Assembly: GCF_000689255.1 (NCBI RefSeq)
Contig: NZ_HG964446.1
Span: 4,806,152 to 4,870,151 of the forward strand
DNA: 64,000 nucleotides
Direction: 5' to 3'
From: Mycobacterium triplex
GTDB taxonomy: Bacteria; Actinomycetota; Actinomycetes; Mycobacteriales; Mycobacteriaceae
Position 1 is the stretch's first letter; each line of letters starts with the position of its first letter. The notes below the pieces were generated by a model, which was not told the DNA's origin, searched no databases, and worked only from the letters and a program-made list of their open reading frames with translations. Made by a program: the position numbers and the translations under genes. Below, in pieces: positions 1-8,074 of the stretch.

Positions 1-468
1 GACTCTCCCGCACCCGCTCCGGCCGCTGCCCCGGCGGCGGCCCCGGGTTTCGGCCCGGACGCGCCGACCACGCAGGACTTCATGTACCCCTCGATCGGCA
101 GCAATTGCCTCGCCGACGGGAGCAGCTCGATCGCGACGGCGCTATCGGTGGCGGGGCCGGCCTCGATTCCGTTGCCGGGTCCGGAAGCCGGCCAGACCGC
201 CTACGTGTTCACCGCGGTCGGTACGCCCGGACCCGCCGAGGTGCAGAAGCTGCCGCTGAACGTCACCTGGGTGAACCTGACCACTGGCAAGTCGGGCACC
301 GTGACGCTCAAGCCGCGCACCGACATCAACCCCGAGGGCCCGACGACGTTGACCGCGATCGCCGACACCGGTTCGGGCAGCATCATGTCGACGATCTTCG
401 GTCAGGTCACGACCAAAGAGAAGCAGTGCCAGTTCCTGCCCACCATCGGCTCGACGGTGGTGCCCTGA
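1..468 (+). CDS. Ala/Pro-rich exported protein, C-terminal part (Rv1157c-like)
   Basis: The frame is open from the first base of the window, so the N-terminus, and any signal peptide, is missing. What remains is 155 residues: an Ala/Pro-rich stretch, then a compact domain starting near FMYPSIGSNC with two cysteines (one near its start, one near the C-terminus in KEKQCQF) that could form a disulfide outside the membrane. The identity rests on composition and on neighbours that match the order I remember around M. tuberculosis Rv1157c. Function is unknown; a cell-envelope location is inferred. It ends just before a long hairpin at 482-517. Confidence 0.75.
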   Translation, partial: DSPAPAPAAAPAAAPGFGPDAPTTQDFMYPSIGSNCLADGSSSIATALSVAGPASIPLPGPEAGQTAYVFTAVGTPGPAEVQKLPLNVTWVNLTTGKSGTVTLKPRTDINPEGPTTLTAIADTGSGSIMSTIFGQVTTKEKQCQFLPTIGSTVVP

Positions 469-481
469 ACCCTCCCCTAGC

Positions 482-517
482 GCGAGCGCGCGTGTCCCGC
501 ACGACACGCGCGCTCGC
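482..517. terminator. 15-bp perfect hairpin between convergent genes
   Basis: The arm GCGAGCGCGCGTGTC (482-496) pairs perfectly with 503-517 across a 6-base loop. It lies 14 bases after the stop of the exported-protein gene and 60 bases after the stop of the small gene on the opposite strand. It is well placed as a two-way terminator, although no T-run follows it. Confidence 0.7.
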
Positions 518-576
518 CTTGCGGGCCCGGTGCCGAGTGTGTACTGGTTGCGAGATGTGGTCGGCGCCGGGCCGTG

Positions 577-723
577 TCAGTACGCCATGAACAGGATCGC
601 GTCGCGGTCGTACTCCAGGCCCGGATGAACGCTGGAAAGGTGAGCCTGCGTCAACTCGACCAGCTCGTCCTCATCCTTGCCGACGATGGCTTCTCCGCAC
701 GGACACGTCAGGTGTGTCTTCAC
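577..723 (-). CDS. small DUF1059-like protein, 48 aa
   Basis: A 49-codon frame with a GTG start at 723 that is shorter than usual gene-calling limits. The product begins VKTHLTCPCGEAIVGKDEDE and ends AILFMAY. The CPCG pair followed by an acidic helix and an HLSSVHPG segment resembles DUF1059 proteins, which are small and of unknown role. An AG-rich stretch (GAAGGGAAGGGCGG in transcript sense) precedes the start. It lies 28 bases downstream of the HhH-GPD gene on the same strand, so co-transcription is likely. The call rests on the motif and on good codon structure. Confidence 0.65.
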   Translation of the reverse strand: MKTHLTCPCGEAIVGKDEDELVELTQAHLSSVHPGLEYDRDAILFMAY

Positions 724-751
724 GTTGCCGCCCTTCCCTTCTGGTGACCTA

Positions 752-1330
752 CTACTTAGCCGCCTTGGCTGCCGCCTTCATCTGCTTCTTGTACGCCCGC
801 ACTTTGCCCATCGATTGGTCATCGACGATATCGGCGACGGAGATGTGCGATCCGGCCTTGCCGAAGGCACCGGCGGCGGCGCGCCAGCCTTTCGGCGTCA
901 CGCCGTACTGCTTGCCCAGCAGGGCCAAAAAGATCTGCGCCTTCACATCGCCGAAGCCGGGTAGCCCCTTGATCCGCCGCAGCAGCTCGTTGCCGTCCGG
1001 GTCGCCGGCGGTCCACAATCCCGCCGCGTCGCCGTCGTAACGGTCCACGATGATCTGCGCGAGCGTCTGGATGCGTTTGGCCATCGATCCCGGAAACCGA
1101 TGTATCGCAGGCTTTTCCGAGCACAATGCGGCGAACTTGTCCGGGTCGTAGGCGGCGATCACGGCGGCGTCAAAGCTGCCCATCCGGTCGGCGATCTTCT
1201 TCGGTCCCGCGAAGGCGGTTTCGAACGTGACCTGTTGATCCAGCACCATCCCGATCAGCAAAGCCAGCGGATCGTCGGCCAGCAGCTGGTCGGCCTCAGG
1301 ATCCTGAGCGAGGCAAAGTTTGACAGTCAA
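752..1330 (-). CDS. HhH-GPD-type base excision repair protein (Rv1156-like)
   Basis: 192 residues from a TTG start (TTGACTGTC); no better upstream start is visible. The N-terminal half contains the GMVLDQQV segment typical of HhH-GPD glycosylase helices. Near residue 125 the hairpin motif LPGFGDVKAQ is clear, followed by a Lys-rich tail. Family members remove damaged bases from DNA, but this short actinobacterial branch has no proven substrate. Position matches Rv1156, divergent from the NTF2-like gene downstream. Confidence 0.85.
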   Translation of the reverse strand: MTVKLCLAQDPEADQLLADDPLALLIGMVLDQQVTFETAFAGPKKIADRMGSFDAAVIAAYDPDKFAALCSEKPAIHRFPGSMAKRIQTLAQIIVDRYDGDAAGLWTAGDPDGNELLRRIKGLPGFGDVKAQIFLALLGKQYGVTPKGWRAAAGAFGKAGSHISVADIVDDQSMGKVRAYKKQMKAAAKAAK

Positions 1331-1410
1331 CGACCAACCTTTCGCCGAACGACCGATGACCTACTTGTTCGACAGACTACTCACCACCAACACCGCGTTA
1401 TCGTGGCGAG

Positions 1411-1941
1411 GTGGTGGACGAAGCCAAACTGGCACTGATGGTGGCCCGGGACGAACTGCATCAACTGGTCAGCGCCTATTGCCGGGCCGTCGACCGCGCA
1501 GACTACGAAACGCTGCGGGACCTGTACCACCCCGACGCGACCGATTCACACGGCTCGTTCTCGACCGGGGGCGTCGATGCGTTCATCGCGCAACTGCAGG
1601 CGGCGGCGCCGTATGTGCGTGTCTCCCAACACAACATCACCACGACGAACTTCGTGGTCGACGGCGACGGGGCCCGCGGCGAGATCTACTGCCTGGTGTT
1701 TCACACCTTCGCCGGTCCCGAACACGACATCGACGTCATCATCGGCGGCCGGTACCTGGACACCTACATCAAGCACGACGGCCGCTGGAAGTTCCTCCAA
1801 CGCACCATCGTGGCGGATTGGGCCTACCAGAACGACCCGTCGCGAGTGGACTTCTCGCATCCCAGCACCCGCGGCAGCATGCGCGGCAAACCGGGCAAAG
1901 CGGACCCGTCGATCGGACTGTTCAACCTGACCCAGGGGTGA
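1411..1941 (+). CDS. SnoaL/NTF2-like protein
   Basis: 176 residues from GTG 1411; an in-frame ATG at 1438 is the alternative start. The sequence begins with an ELHQLVSAYCRAVDRAD helix and continues LRDLYHPDATDSHG, the usual opening of SnoaL_4 ring-hydroxylating-dioxygenase beta-like or polyketide-cyclase-like folds. The Asp and His residues of that opening line the pocket in the family. Such proteins act as small hydratases, isomerases or cyclases; nothing here fixes the substrate. It is a single gene, facing away from the repair gene. Confidence 0.75.
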   Translation: MVDEAKLALMVARDELHQLVSAYCRAVDRADYETLRDLYHPDATDSHGSFSTGGVDAFIAQLQAAAPYVRVSQHNITTTNFVVDGDGARGEIYCLVFHTFAGPEHDIDVIIGGRYLDTYIKHDGRWKFLQRTIVADWAYQNDPSRVDFSHPSTRGSMRGKPGKADPSIGLFNLTQG

Positions 1942-1976
1942 TCCAAAGCCCTTGCCTGCCACCAACTCCGGGTAGA

Positions 1977-2174
1977 CTAGCCGCCGCTCTTGCGACGGAA
2001 TTCCCGACGACCCCCGGCCGCGGCACCGTGCGCCCGGGACTGCTTGCCGCCGGCGTCTTTGTGATCGGATCCGCCCGTCGACCTGGCCATCTTGCGTTCC
2101 AGGGCGTCGCGAAACTTGCGCTTGTTGTCGTCCCCTGCGCCCGAAGCGTCCGGCTCGGACTTCGATTCAGCCAT
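1977..2174 (-). CDS. DUF5302-like small basic protein
   Basis: 65 residues, rich in Lys, Arg, Ser, Asp and Gly, with a central KRKFRDALERKMARS helix and a disordered Gly/Arg tail. This is the pattern of DUF5302 proteins in actinobacteria. It lies 18 bases downstream of the Rv1155-like gene on the same strand and is probably co-transcribed with it. Function unknown. Confidence 0.65.
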   Translation of the reverse strand: MAESKSEPDASGAGDDNKRKFRDALERKMARSTGGSDHKDAGGKQSRAHGAAAGGRREFRRKSGG

Positions 2175-2192
2175 AGCGGCAGCCTAACCCGA

Positions 2193-2642
2193 CTACCGCT
2201 TGCCCGGAGGCATGCCGTACAGGTGAGAGATCGGCAGCGTCAGCACCACCCGACGGTCGGTGACCATCGCCTGCCGGTACTCGTCCCAATCCGGATGCTC
2301 ACCGGCGATATTGCGATACAACGCAATCAGCGCTTCGACGGTGTCGTCGTCGGGCGCCGCGGCCGGTGGCGTCAGCTCCGCGGTGCCCTCGGCAACGGCA
2401 TACGACCAGCCGTCATCGGAATCGACCAGGATCGACGCCCGCGGATCGCGGCGCAGGTTGCGGGTCTTGGCCCGTGGCTCGGTGATCGATACCCGAATCA
2501 CCAACTCACGCGGGTCGAAGTGGTAACTCACGTTCGACAGTTGCGGGCGCCCGTCGCCTTTGATCGTGGCCAGCACCCCGAGGGAGTTTCCCGCGATCAG
2601 TGCCAGCAGTTTGTCGTCGAAGACTTGGCGTCCCATCCCCAA
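2193..2642 (-). CDS. PPOX-class F420-binding protein (Rv1155-like)
   Basis: 149 residues and nearly identical over long stretches to what I remember of M. tuberculosis Rv1155: ARQVFDDKLL-like start, GVLATIKGDGRPQLSNV, RAKTRNLRRDPRASILV, and a YGMPPGKR end. It is a split-barrel flavin/F420-binding protein of the pyridoxamine-5'-phosphate-oxidase superfamily. Family members bind F420 and reduce small substrates. ATG 2642 or ATG 2636 could start it; the second gives the length known for Rv1155. Confidence 0.93.
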   Translation of the reverse strand: MGMGRQVFDDKLLALIAGNSLGVLATIKGDGRPQLSNVSYHFDPRELVIRVSITEPRAKTRNLRRDPRASILVDSDDGWSYAVAEGTAELTPPAAAPDDDTVEALIALYRNIAGEHPDWDEYRQAMVTDRRVVLTLPISHLYGMPPGKR

Positions 2643-2671
2643 AGACTACGTCGCTCTGGTGCAATCGGATC

Positions 2672-3205
2672 ATGACCAAGTACGCGGTGTTCCTGCGCGG
2701 CGTCAACGTCGGGGGGGTCAACCTGAAAATGGCCGACGTCGCGGCGGCCCTGACCGACGCGGGGTTCGGGGCCGTGCGCACCGTCCTGGCCACCGGCAAC
2801 GTGCTGCTGGAGTCGTCCGCCAAGGCGCCCGCGGTGCGCAAGAAGGCCGAAGCCACCCTGCGCGAAAAGTTCGGTTACGACGCGTGGGTCCTGGCCTACG
2901 ACGTCGATGCCGTGCGTGCCGTGATCGAGGCCTACCCGTACCAGCCCGAGGTGGACGGATATCACTCCTACGTCACGTTCGTCGCCTCGCCGGATGGTGG
3001 GTCCGCGGTGCTCGACGAGCTCGCCGGGCTGGCCGAAGGCGCCGGCCCCGACGAGAAGATCAGCCGCGGTGACGGCGTCATCTACTGGCAGGTACCCAAG
3101 GGCGGCACCCTGGACAGCACGATCGGCAAGACGATGGGCAAACCCCGGTACAAGTCGTCGACTACTACACGCAATATGCGGACTCTGGCCAAACTGATGC
3201 GCTGA
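2672..3205 (+). CDS. DUF1697 family protein
   Basis: 177 residues from ATG 2672, which places MTKYAVFLRGVNVGG at the N-terminus as in DUF1697 proteins. Further family landmarks are VLATGNVLLES near residue 45, a YHSYVTFVA strand, and the C-terminal TTRNMRTLAKL. The fold resembles a ferredoxin-like pair; no activity is established. The start is divergent from the Rv1155-like gene with only 29 bases between the two starts, so they probably share a promoter region. Confidence 0.88.
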   Translation: MTKYAVFLRGVNVGGVNLKMADVAAALTDAGFGAVRTVLATGNVLLESSAKAPAVRKKAEATLREKFGYDAWVLAYDVDAVRAVIEAYPYQPEVDGYHSYVTFVASPDGGSAVLDELAGLAEGAGPDEKISRGDGVIYWQVPKGGTLDSTIGKTMGKPRYKSSTTTRNMRTLAKLMR

Positions 3206-3335
3206 AGCGAGACGCTCTTGGAAGCAGCGCTTTCCGAAGCCCAATTCCGTTGGCTGACAATCGATTTACCTGAACGGGCCTTGGAGCTGATTCGCCAGTG
3301 CCCAGCAGGTTTCCCGGTCGACCGCCACCAAGGCG

Positions 3336-3710
3336 CTAGCGCGAATCCTCGTCGGGCACCGCCTCGATGTAGCGCAGCGCGTCGGCCTTGCCGAGGCCGA
3401 GTCCGCGGGCGACATGGACGTACTCGCGGGCCGCGGCCGCCATCGCCGCGTCGGTCGGATCGTAGCGGGCGATGAAAGTGCCGAAGCGCCCACGGGTTTC
3501 GACAATGGCCGCCGTCTCCAGCTCACGGTAGGCCCGCGCGACCGTATTGACGGCCACACCGAGTTGGCCGGCCAGCTCTCGCACCGTCGGCAACCGGCTG
3601 CCCGGCGGCAGGGCGCCTTCCCGCACACCATCGATGACCTGCGTCCGGAGCTGGTCGAACAGCGGCCGGCCACCCTTGAGGTCGACCCGTAGCCATTCGC
3701 CCAGCTCCAC
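3336..3710 (-). CDS. GntR-family regulator, YtrA type (Rv1152-like)
   Basis: 124 residues. A winged helix covers residues 15-80 with PLFDQLRTQV, LPTVRELAGQLGVAVNTVARAYRELE and the wing GRFGTFIA. The short C-terminal tail without a large ligand domain is typical of the YtrA subgroup. It is divergent from the sirtuin gene with 38 bases between starts, so it may control that promoter and its own. Its ligand is unknown. Confidence 0.92.
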   Translation of the reverse strand: MELGEWLRVDLKGGRPLFDQLRTQVIDGVREGALPPGSRLPTVRELAGQLGVAVNTVARAYRELETAAIVETRGRFGTFIARYDPTDAAMAAAAREYVHVARGLGLGKADALRYIEAVPDEDSR

Positions 3711-3748
3711 GTATCCAGTATTACCCCAACCACCGCTATGTTGGGTGC

Positions 3749-4465
3749 ATGCGAGTGACGGTGCTCAGCGGCGCAGGGATCTCCGCGGAGAGCGGCGTGC
3801 CGACATTTCGCGACGACAAGAACGGGCTGTGGGCCCGTTTCGACCCCTATGAGCTGTCCAGCACCCAGGGCTGGCTCAACAACCCCGAGCGGGTGTGGGG
3901 CTGGTATTTGTGGCGGCGCTACCTGGTGGGCACCGTCGAACCCAATGACGGGCACCGGGCCATCGCCGCGTGGCAGGACTACGCCGAGGTCAGCGTCGTC
4001 ACCCAGAACGTCGACGACCTACACGAGCGCGCCGGCAGCGCGCCGGTGCATCACCTACACGGCAGCCTCTTCGAATTCCGTTGTGCGAGTTGCGATATGC
4101 CCTACAACGACGCCCTGCCCGAAATGCCCGAACCGGCGCTCGAGGTGCCACCGCCGCTGTGCGCGCGCTGCGGCGGGCTGATCCGCCCCGACATCGTCTG
4201 GTTCGGCGAGCAGCTGCCCGACGAACCCTGGCGCCTCGCCGTCGAGGCGACCCAGGCGGCCGACGTGATGGTGGTCGTCGGGACCTCGGCAATCGTCTAT
4301 CCGGCAGCCGGCCTCGCCGATCTCGCGCTCTCGCGCGGCACCACCGTGATCGAGGTCAATCCCGAGCCCACCCCGCTGTCCAACAGCGTCACGCTCAGCA
4401 TCCGCGAATCGGCGAGCCGAGCGCTGCCGGGGCTGCTGCAAAAACTGCCCGCCCTGCTCAATTAG
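3749..4465 (+). CDS. cobB: NAD-dependent protein deacylase, sirtuin (Rv1151c-like)
   Basis: 238 residues, full length for a bacterial sirtuin. The NAD motif GAGISAESGVPTFRD is at residues 8-22, TQNVDDLHERAG at 85-96 and catalytic His104 in HLHGS. Zinc ligands are Cys112, Cys115, Cys138 and Cys141. Tyr53 and Arg56 (GWYLWRR) match the Tyr-x-x-Arg pair that lets class III sirtuins remove succinyl groups as well as acetyl groups. The M. tuberculosis homologue acts on acetylated enzymes such as acetyl-CoA synthetase, which fits a region full of acyl-CoA enzymes. Confidence 0.95.
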   Translation: MRVTVLSGAGISAESGVPTFRDDKNGLWARFDPYELSSTQGWLNNPERVWGWYLWRRYLVGTVEPNDGHRAIAAWQDYAEVSVVTQNVDDLHERAGSAPVHHLHGSLFEFRCASCDMPYNDALPEMPEPALEVPPPLCARCGGLIRPDIVWFGEQLPDEPWRLAVEATQAADVMVVVGTSAIVYPAAGLADLALSRGTTVIEVNPEPTPLSNSVTLSIRESASRALPGLLQKLPALLN

Positions 4466-4470
4466 CGCCG

Positions 4471-5112
4471 CTAGGGCCGGCGCGCGCGTCCCAGCAACAA
4501 CTCCGACACCGGCATCGGCGACCACGCGGGCAGCGTCCACTCGCGACGAGAACTGCTCACCTCGAACCCCGCGGCGATGATCGCGCGTTCGGTATCGCGA
4601 TGGGTATGACAGTTACCCAGCAGCCGGGGCCACACCGTCGCGTCGGCGAACCGCTGCAGCCGGCCGCGCACACCGGCGCTGGCCACGTGCTCGAGATAGC
4701 GCAACTCCCCGCCCGGACGCAGAAACTTGTACAGGCGCTGCAGCACCAGCTCGGGGTCGCGCACCGAGCACAGCACCAGCGAGCACACCACGGCGTCGAA
4801 CGGCTCGTCGTCGTCGAACTGCTCCACTGTCTCGTTGGTCAGGACGATCGGAACCGACGCGGCCGCCGCGGCGCCACGCGCCCGGGCCGCCAGTCGCGGC
4901 TCGGGCTCCATCGCCACCACCTGCTGCACGGATGCGGGGTAGTTGGGGAAGTTCGTTCCGATGCCCGCACCGACCTCGAGCACCCGGCCCGACAGGCCGG
5001 CCAGATTCTCCCGGCGCAAGGCCCGGACCGCCTCGGTCTCGTGAGCCGCGGCGACCGGCCACACCCGTGCGAAGAAAGGGTTGTCGCACGGTGCTGTTAC
5101 TGCTGCTGTCAT
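4471..5112 (-). CDS. class I SAM-dependent methyltransferase (Rv1147-like)
   Basis: 213 residues with a Rossmann SAM site: VLEVGAGIGTNFPNYP (motif I, near residues 40-55), acidic VAMEPEPR at the end of strand 2, and PFDAVVCSLVLCSV (motif IV). The C-terminal part carries RFLRPGG-like KFLRPGGELRYLEH. This is the small lipid or ubiquinone/menaquinone-type methyltransferase layout. Its stop lies 5 bases from that of the convergent sirtuin gene. It lies downstream of mmpL13 on the same strand, as Rv1147 does, so a lipid substrate is plausible but unproven. Confidence 0.85.
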   Translation of the reverse strand: MTAAVTAPCDNPFFARVWPVAAAHETEAVRALRRENLAGLSGRVLEVGAGIGTNFPNYPASVQQVVAMEPEPRLAARARGAAAAASVPIVLTNETVEQFDDDEPFDAVVCSLVLCSVRDPELVLQRLYKFLRPGGELRYLEHVASAGVRGRLQRFADATVWPRLLGNCHTHRDTERAIIAAGFEVSSSRREWTLPAWSPMPVSELLLGRARRP

Positions 5113-5199
5113 CCCCCACCTATTCGATTCGGAGCCGACCCCAGCATAAAGCCCGATGACACTTGGGATTTGTGGATCCGTAGCTCAACTGCGCCAGGC

Positions 5200-7515
5200 T
5201 CAGCCGATCTTCGTCACAGTCTCGCCGACCGGACGCCCGTTGTGCTCCACGGGGATCTCGACCGGCTCGATCGGCGCGGCCGGTCCCTCGCTGATGCCGA
5301 ACCGCTCGTGCAGCCACATCAACGGCCGCGGCGCCCACCAGTTCCAGCGGCCCATCACGTGCATGAATGCCGGCACCAAAACCATCCGCACCAATGTCGC
5401 GTCCACGAACACGGCCAGGGTCAGGCCCAGACCGAACATCCGCATGAACGACACGTGCGCGGCGATCAGTGCGGCGAACGACATCGACATCACCAACGCG
5501 GCCGCGGTGATCACCCGGCCGGTGCGCGCGACGCCGTGGGCCACCGCCTCGTCGTTGGCGGCGTGCGCCTCTCGGGCCGTCGACGTCATCGGCCGGTACT
5601 GCAGCCAGTACTCCCGAATCCGGGAGATCAGGAACACCTCGTAGTCCATGGACAAGCCGAACGCGATGCAGAACAACAGCACCGGCATGTTGGCCACCAG
5701 CGTGCCGCTCGGCGTCGTTCCCAGCGCGCCGAGATGGCCTTCCTGGAAAATCCACACCAACGCGCCGAACGCCGCGGTCAGCGACAGCACGTTGCACATC
5801 AACGCCTTCACCGGCAACACCACGCTGCCGGTCAGCAGGAACAGCAAGATGAAGGTGATCACGGCCATCACACCGAGCACCATCGGAAGCCGGTCTGTCA
5901 CCGCGTCGACGCTGTCGCGATTGACCTGCGCGACGCCGGCCAACGCGATGGAGCGCCCGGCGGGCGCCGGCACCTGGCGCAACTGCCTGAGTTGGGTGTC
6001 GGACGCCGGTGAGAACAGCGGCGCCGTGCTGCTGACGGTCAAGAACGCGCTGCCGTCGGCGACCCCGGTGGCACCCGCCGGTGGCCCCACCGGGTTTCCG
6101 CCGACGAACGTCGCGCTGGGCGCCGATACCGCCGACACGTCGGGCACCCGCGACAGCGCCGCGGCGTAGGTGTCGAGATCGGCCGGGCTCACACCGCGCG
6201 CGTCGGGAATGACGACGGGCACCGACGTCGCGGAGTCGTGCGCGAAGTTGGTGCGCAGCTGGTCGCCGACCTGGTGTGCCGACGCGGATCGCGGCAGCAC
6301 CCGGTCGTCGGGGAAGCCCCACGTCACCCGCAGGAACGGCAGCCCCAGCAACACCAGCAGCGTCGCGACCGCCACGCCGATGGGCAGCCAGCGGCGCATC
6401 ACGAACTTGCTGGACCGGTACCAGAACATCTGCTCGACCGGACGGTGCACCGGCTCGGGCCGGCGCAAGATCCGCCGCACCAGCTTCCGCACGTCCAGCG
6501 CGTCCAGCCGGGGACCCAGCAGCACGATCGCGGCCGGCGTGATCACGATCGACGCGGTCGAGACGAACGCGACGGTGGCGACTCCGGCGTAGGCGAACGA
6601 CTTGAGGAAGTACATCGGGAACAGCGCCGTCGCCGACATCGACAGGGCGACGGTGATCGCGGAGAACAGCACCGTACGCCCGGAGGTGGCCATGGTGCGG
6701 ACCAGCGCGTCGTGCGGGTCACCGCCTTCGGCCAACTCGTCGCGATAGCGGCTGACGATCAGCAGCGTGTAGTCGATGGCCAGCGCCAGGCCCAGGGCGG
6801 TGCTCAGGTTCAGCGCGAAGATGGACACCTCGGTCGTGTAGGTGATCAGTCGCAACACCATCATCGAGCCGACCACGGCCAGCGCGCCCAGCGCCATCGG
6901 CAGCGCCGCCGCCAGCAGCCCGCCGAACACCCAGATCAGTACCAGGAAGCTGAGCGGGAGGGCGATCATCTCCATGACCAAGAGGTCTTCTTGGTTCTGC
7001 TTGTTGATCTGGGCGTACTCCATGGCCGAGCCGCCGGCGCGGACGGTGACACCGTCACGATCGTGCACGAGCTGGTCCGACAGCGTTTGGGCGTTGTTCT
7101 GCACGTTGTTTTCGCCGCCCTTGAGGTTGACCACGATCAACCCGGCCTTGCCGTCCTTGCTCGTCAGGTCGGCGGCAGCCTGCGGCGGCGCGGTCCAGGG
7201 GGACGTCACGTTGTAGACCAACGAAGAGTGCTGCAGCTGGTCGACGAGCTCGGTGCCCACCTTGCGGGCCTGATCGCTGTTGGCCCCGGCGGGCGCGGTC
7301 ACCAGGATGAGCATCTTCTGACCGCTCTGCCCGAACTTCTCGGTGAGCACCGCGATGGCACGGCCGGACTCCGACTGCGGGTCCTGGAAACCGCCGGGGG
7401 CCAAGCTCTTGGCGACCGGAAGGCCGAAGATCGCGGCGGCGATGAACACCAGGACCCCGACCGCGATGATTCGGCGCGGCGCGGCGATGGCCAGCCGAGC
7501 GATCCGTGGCAGCAT
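5200..7515 (-). CDS. mmpL13: MmpL-family RND lipid transporter, intact MmpL13
   Basis: 771 residues in one frame. Two six-helix blocks each have a large periplasmic loop after their first helix (roughly residues 40-170 and 400-540). The Asp-Tyr pairs that carry protons in MmpL transporters are present twice, Asp248-Tyr249 (ALAIDYTLL) and Asp624-Tyr625 (LSMDYEVF). The start MLPRIARLAIAAPRR is the usual N-terminus. In M. tuberculosis the corresponding locus is split into mmpL13a and mmpL13b (Rv1145/Rv1146), so this copy looks like the unbroken form. Position and orientation relative to mcr and the methyltransferase match. Confidence 0.93.
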   Translation of the reverse strand: MLPRIARLAIAAPRRIIAVGVLVFIAAAIFGLPVAKSLAPGGFQDPQSESGRAIAVLTEKFGQSGQKMLILVTAPAGANSDQARKVGTELVDQLQHSSLVYNVTSPWTAPPQAAADLTSKDGKAGLIVVNLKGGENNVQNNAQTLSDQLVHDRDGVTVRAGGSAMEYAQINKQNQEDLLVMEMIALPLSFLVLIWVFGGLLAAALPMALGALAVVGSMMVLRLITYTTEVSIFALNLSTALGLALAIDYTLLIVSRYRDELAEGGDPHDALVRTMATSGRTVLFSAITVALSMSATALFPMYFLKSFAYAGVATVAFVSTASIVITPAAIVLLGPRLDALDVRKLVRRILRRPEPVHRPVEQMFWYRSSKFVMRRWLPIGVAVATLLVLLGLPFLRVTWGFPDDRVLPRSASAHQVGDQLRTNFAHDSATSVPVVIPDARGVSPADLDTYAAALSRVPDVSAVSAPSATFVGGNPVGPPAGATGVADGSAFLTVSSTAPLFSPASDTQLRQLRQVPAPAGRSIALAGVAQVNRDSVDAVTDRLPMVLGVMAVITFILLFLLTGSVVLPVKALMCNVLSLTAAFGALVWIFQEGHLGALGTTPSGTLVANMPVLLFCIAFGLSMDYEVFLISRIREYWLQYRPMTSTAREAHAANDEAVAHGVARTGRVITAAALVMSMSFAALIAAHVSFMRMFGLGLTLAVFVDATLVRMVLVPAFMHVMGRWNWWAPRPLMWLHERFGISEGPAAPIEPVEIPVEHNGRPVGETVTKIG

Positions 7516-7784
7516 CTATGCTTCCTCCCCCGGTGGCGGTCCCGCCGGGACACGCACCATATTCGCGGTAACCTAGCCCCGGTAAGTGACAGGTGTCAAA
7601 CAACTCACGGGGTAAGAGCCCGAAAGGTTCGATGCGGTTTCAAACCCGCGAACGCTAAGAGTCCGGCTAGAAAATTGGGCGCGAATTAAGCCGCTCACGG
7701 GCCGAATCCGCCTCTAGACGACCGGCAACCCTACTGGCGAGTAAATTGCCACCATTTTCCGAATCGTGACTCAAAGATTCCTTA

Positions 7785-7940
7785 ATGGTGGCTTTTACGC
7801 TCAGTGTCATGTGGATCGACGACTCAAGTGCGGACGTCATCAAGGTTGACTTCGAGGCTCTCTACCACGGCGACGTGTTGGTGGAAGGCGAGACCTCCGA
7901 GCAGTTTGACGACTGGCACCCGCTGCCCAACGCGAGCTGA
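7785..7940 (+). CDS. possible small protein, 51 aa
   Basis: An ATG at 7785 opens a 52-codon frame ending TGA 7938-7940; a second in-frame ATG is at 7809. The product is acidic (VIKVDFEALYHGDVLVEGET) with a tidy strand/helix pattern and codon usage like real genes. A terminator follows 85 bases later. I do not recognise the family. The 269 bases between mmpL13 and this frame hold a small GCGGTTT/AACCCGC hairpin near 7633-7648 and nothing else I can name. Confidence 0.4.
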   Translation: MVAFTLSVMWIDDSSADVIKVDFEALYHGDVLVEGETSEQFDDWHPLPNAS

Positions 7941-8024
7941 CCATGAGCTTGCTCGCACGGCTTCTTATGGCCGAACCCGCAGTCTCCCGTTGGTTCCGTC
8001 GATCGCATTGAACCTGTTGCCAAC

Positions 8025-8052
8025 AAAAACCCCCGCCACGGCGGGGGTTTTT
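8025..8052. terminator. intrinsic terminator, bidirectional
   Basis: AAAAACCCCCGCC (8025-8037) pairs perfectly with 8040-8052 across AC. The A-run and T-run flank a GC core, so the hairpin works as a classical intrinsic terminator in both directions: for the small + strand frame and for the short-chain dehydrogenase gene that ends at 8075 on the - strand. Confidence 0.9.
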
Positions 8053-8074
8053 GTGTATGCGCCTTAATCCAGCC

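Noticed and set aside
1320..2675. Open + strand frame of 451 codons across the NTF2-like, DUF5302 and Rv1155-like genes
   Set aside because: Arg/Pro/Gly-rich shadow translation of high-GC DNA; it covers well-supported genes in other frames and shows no domain.
3218..3475. 85-codon + strand frame after the DUF1697 gene
   Set aside because: Begins in a short intergenic gap and then runs antisense to the GntR gene with an Arg/Pro-rich tail; no domain or ribosome-binding site.
3970..6012. 680-codon + strand frame
   Set aside because: Antisense to the methyltransferase and mmpL13 genes and out of frame with the sirtuin; composition is His/Arg-rich with no motif.
7600..7660. Possible tRNA-like fold (GGTTCGATGC...)
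   Set aside because: Only one small hairpin forms; there is no acceptor stem, anticodon arm or correct spacing.
6238..7689. 483-codon + strand frame opposite mmpL13
   Set aside because: Antisense shadow of a clear 12-helix transporter.
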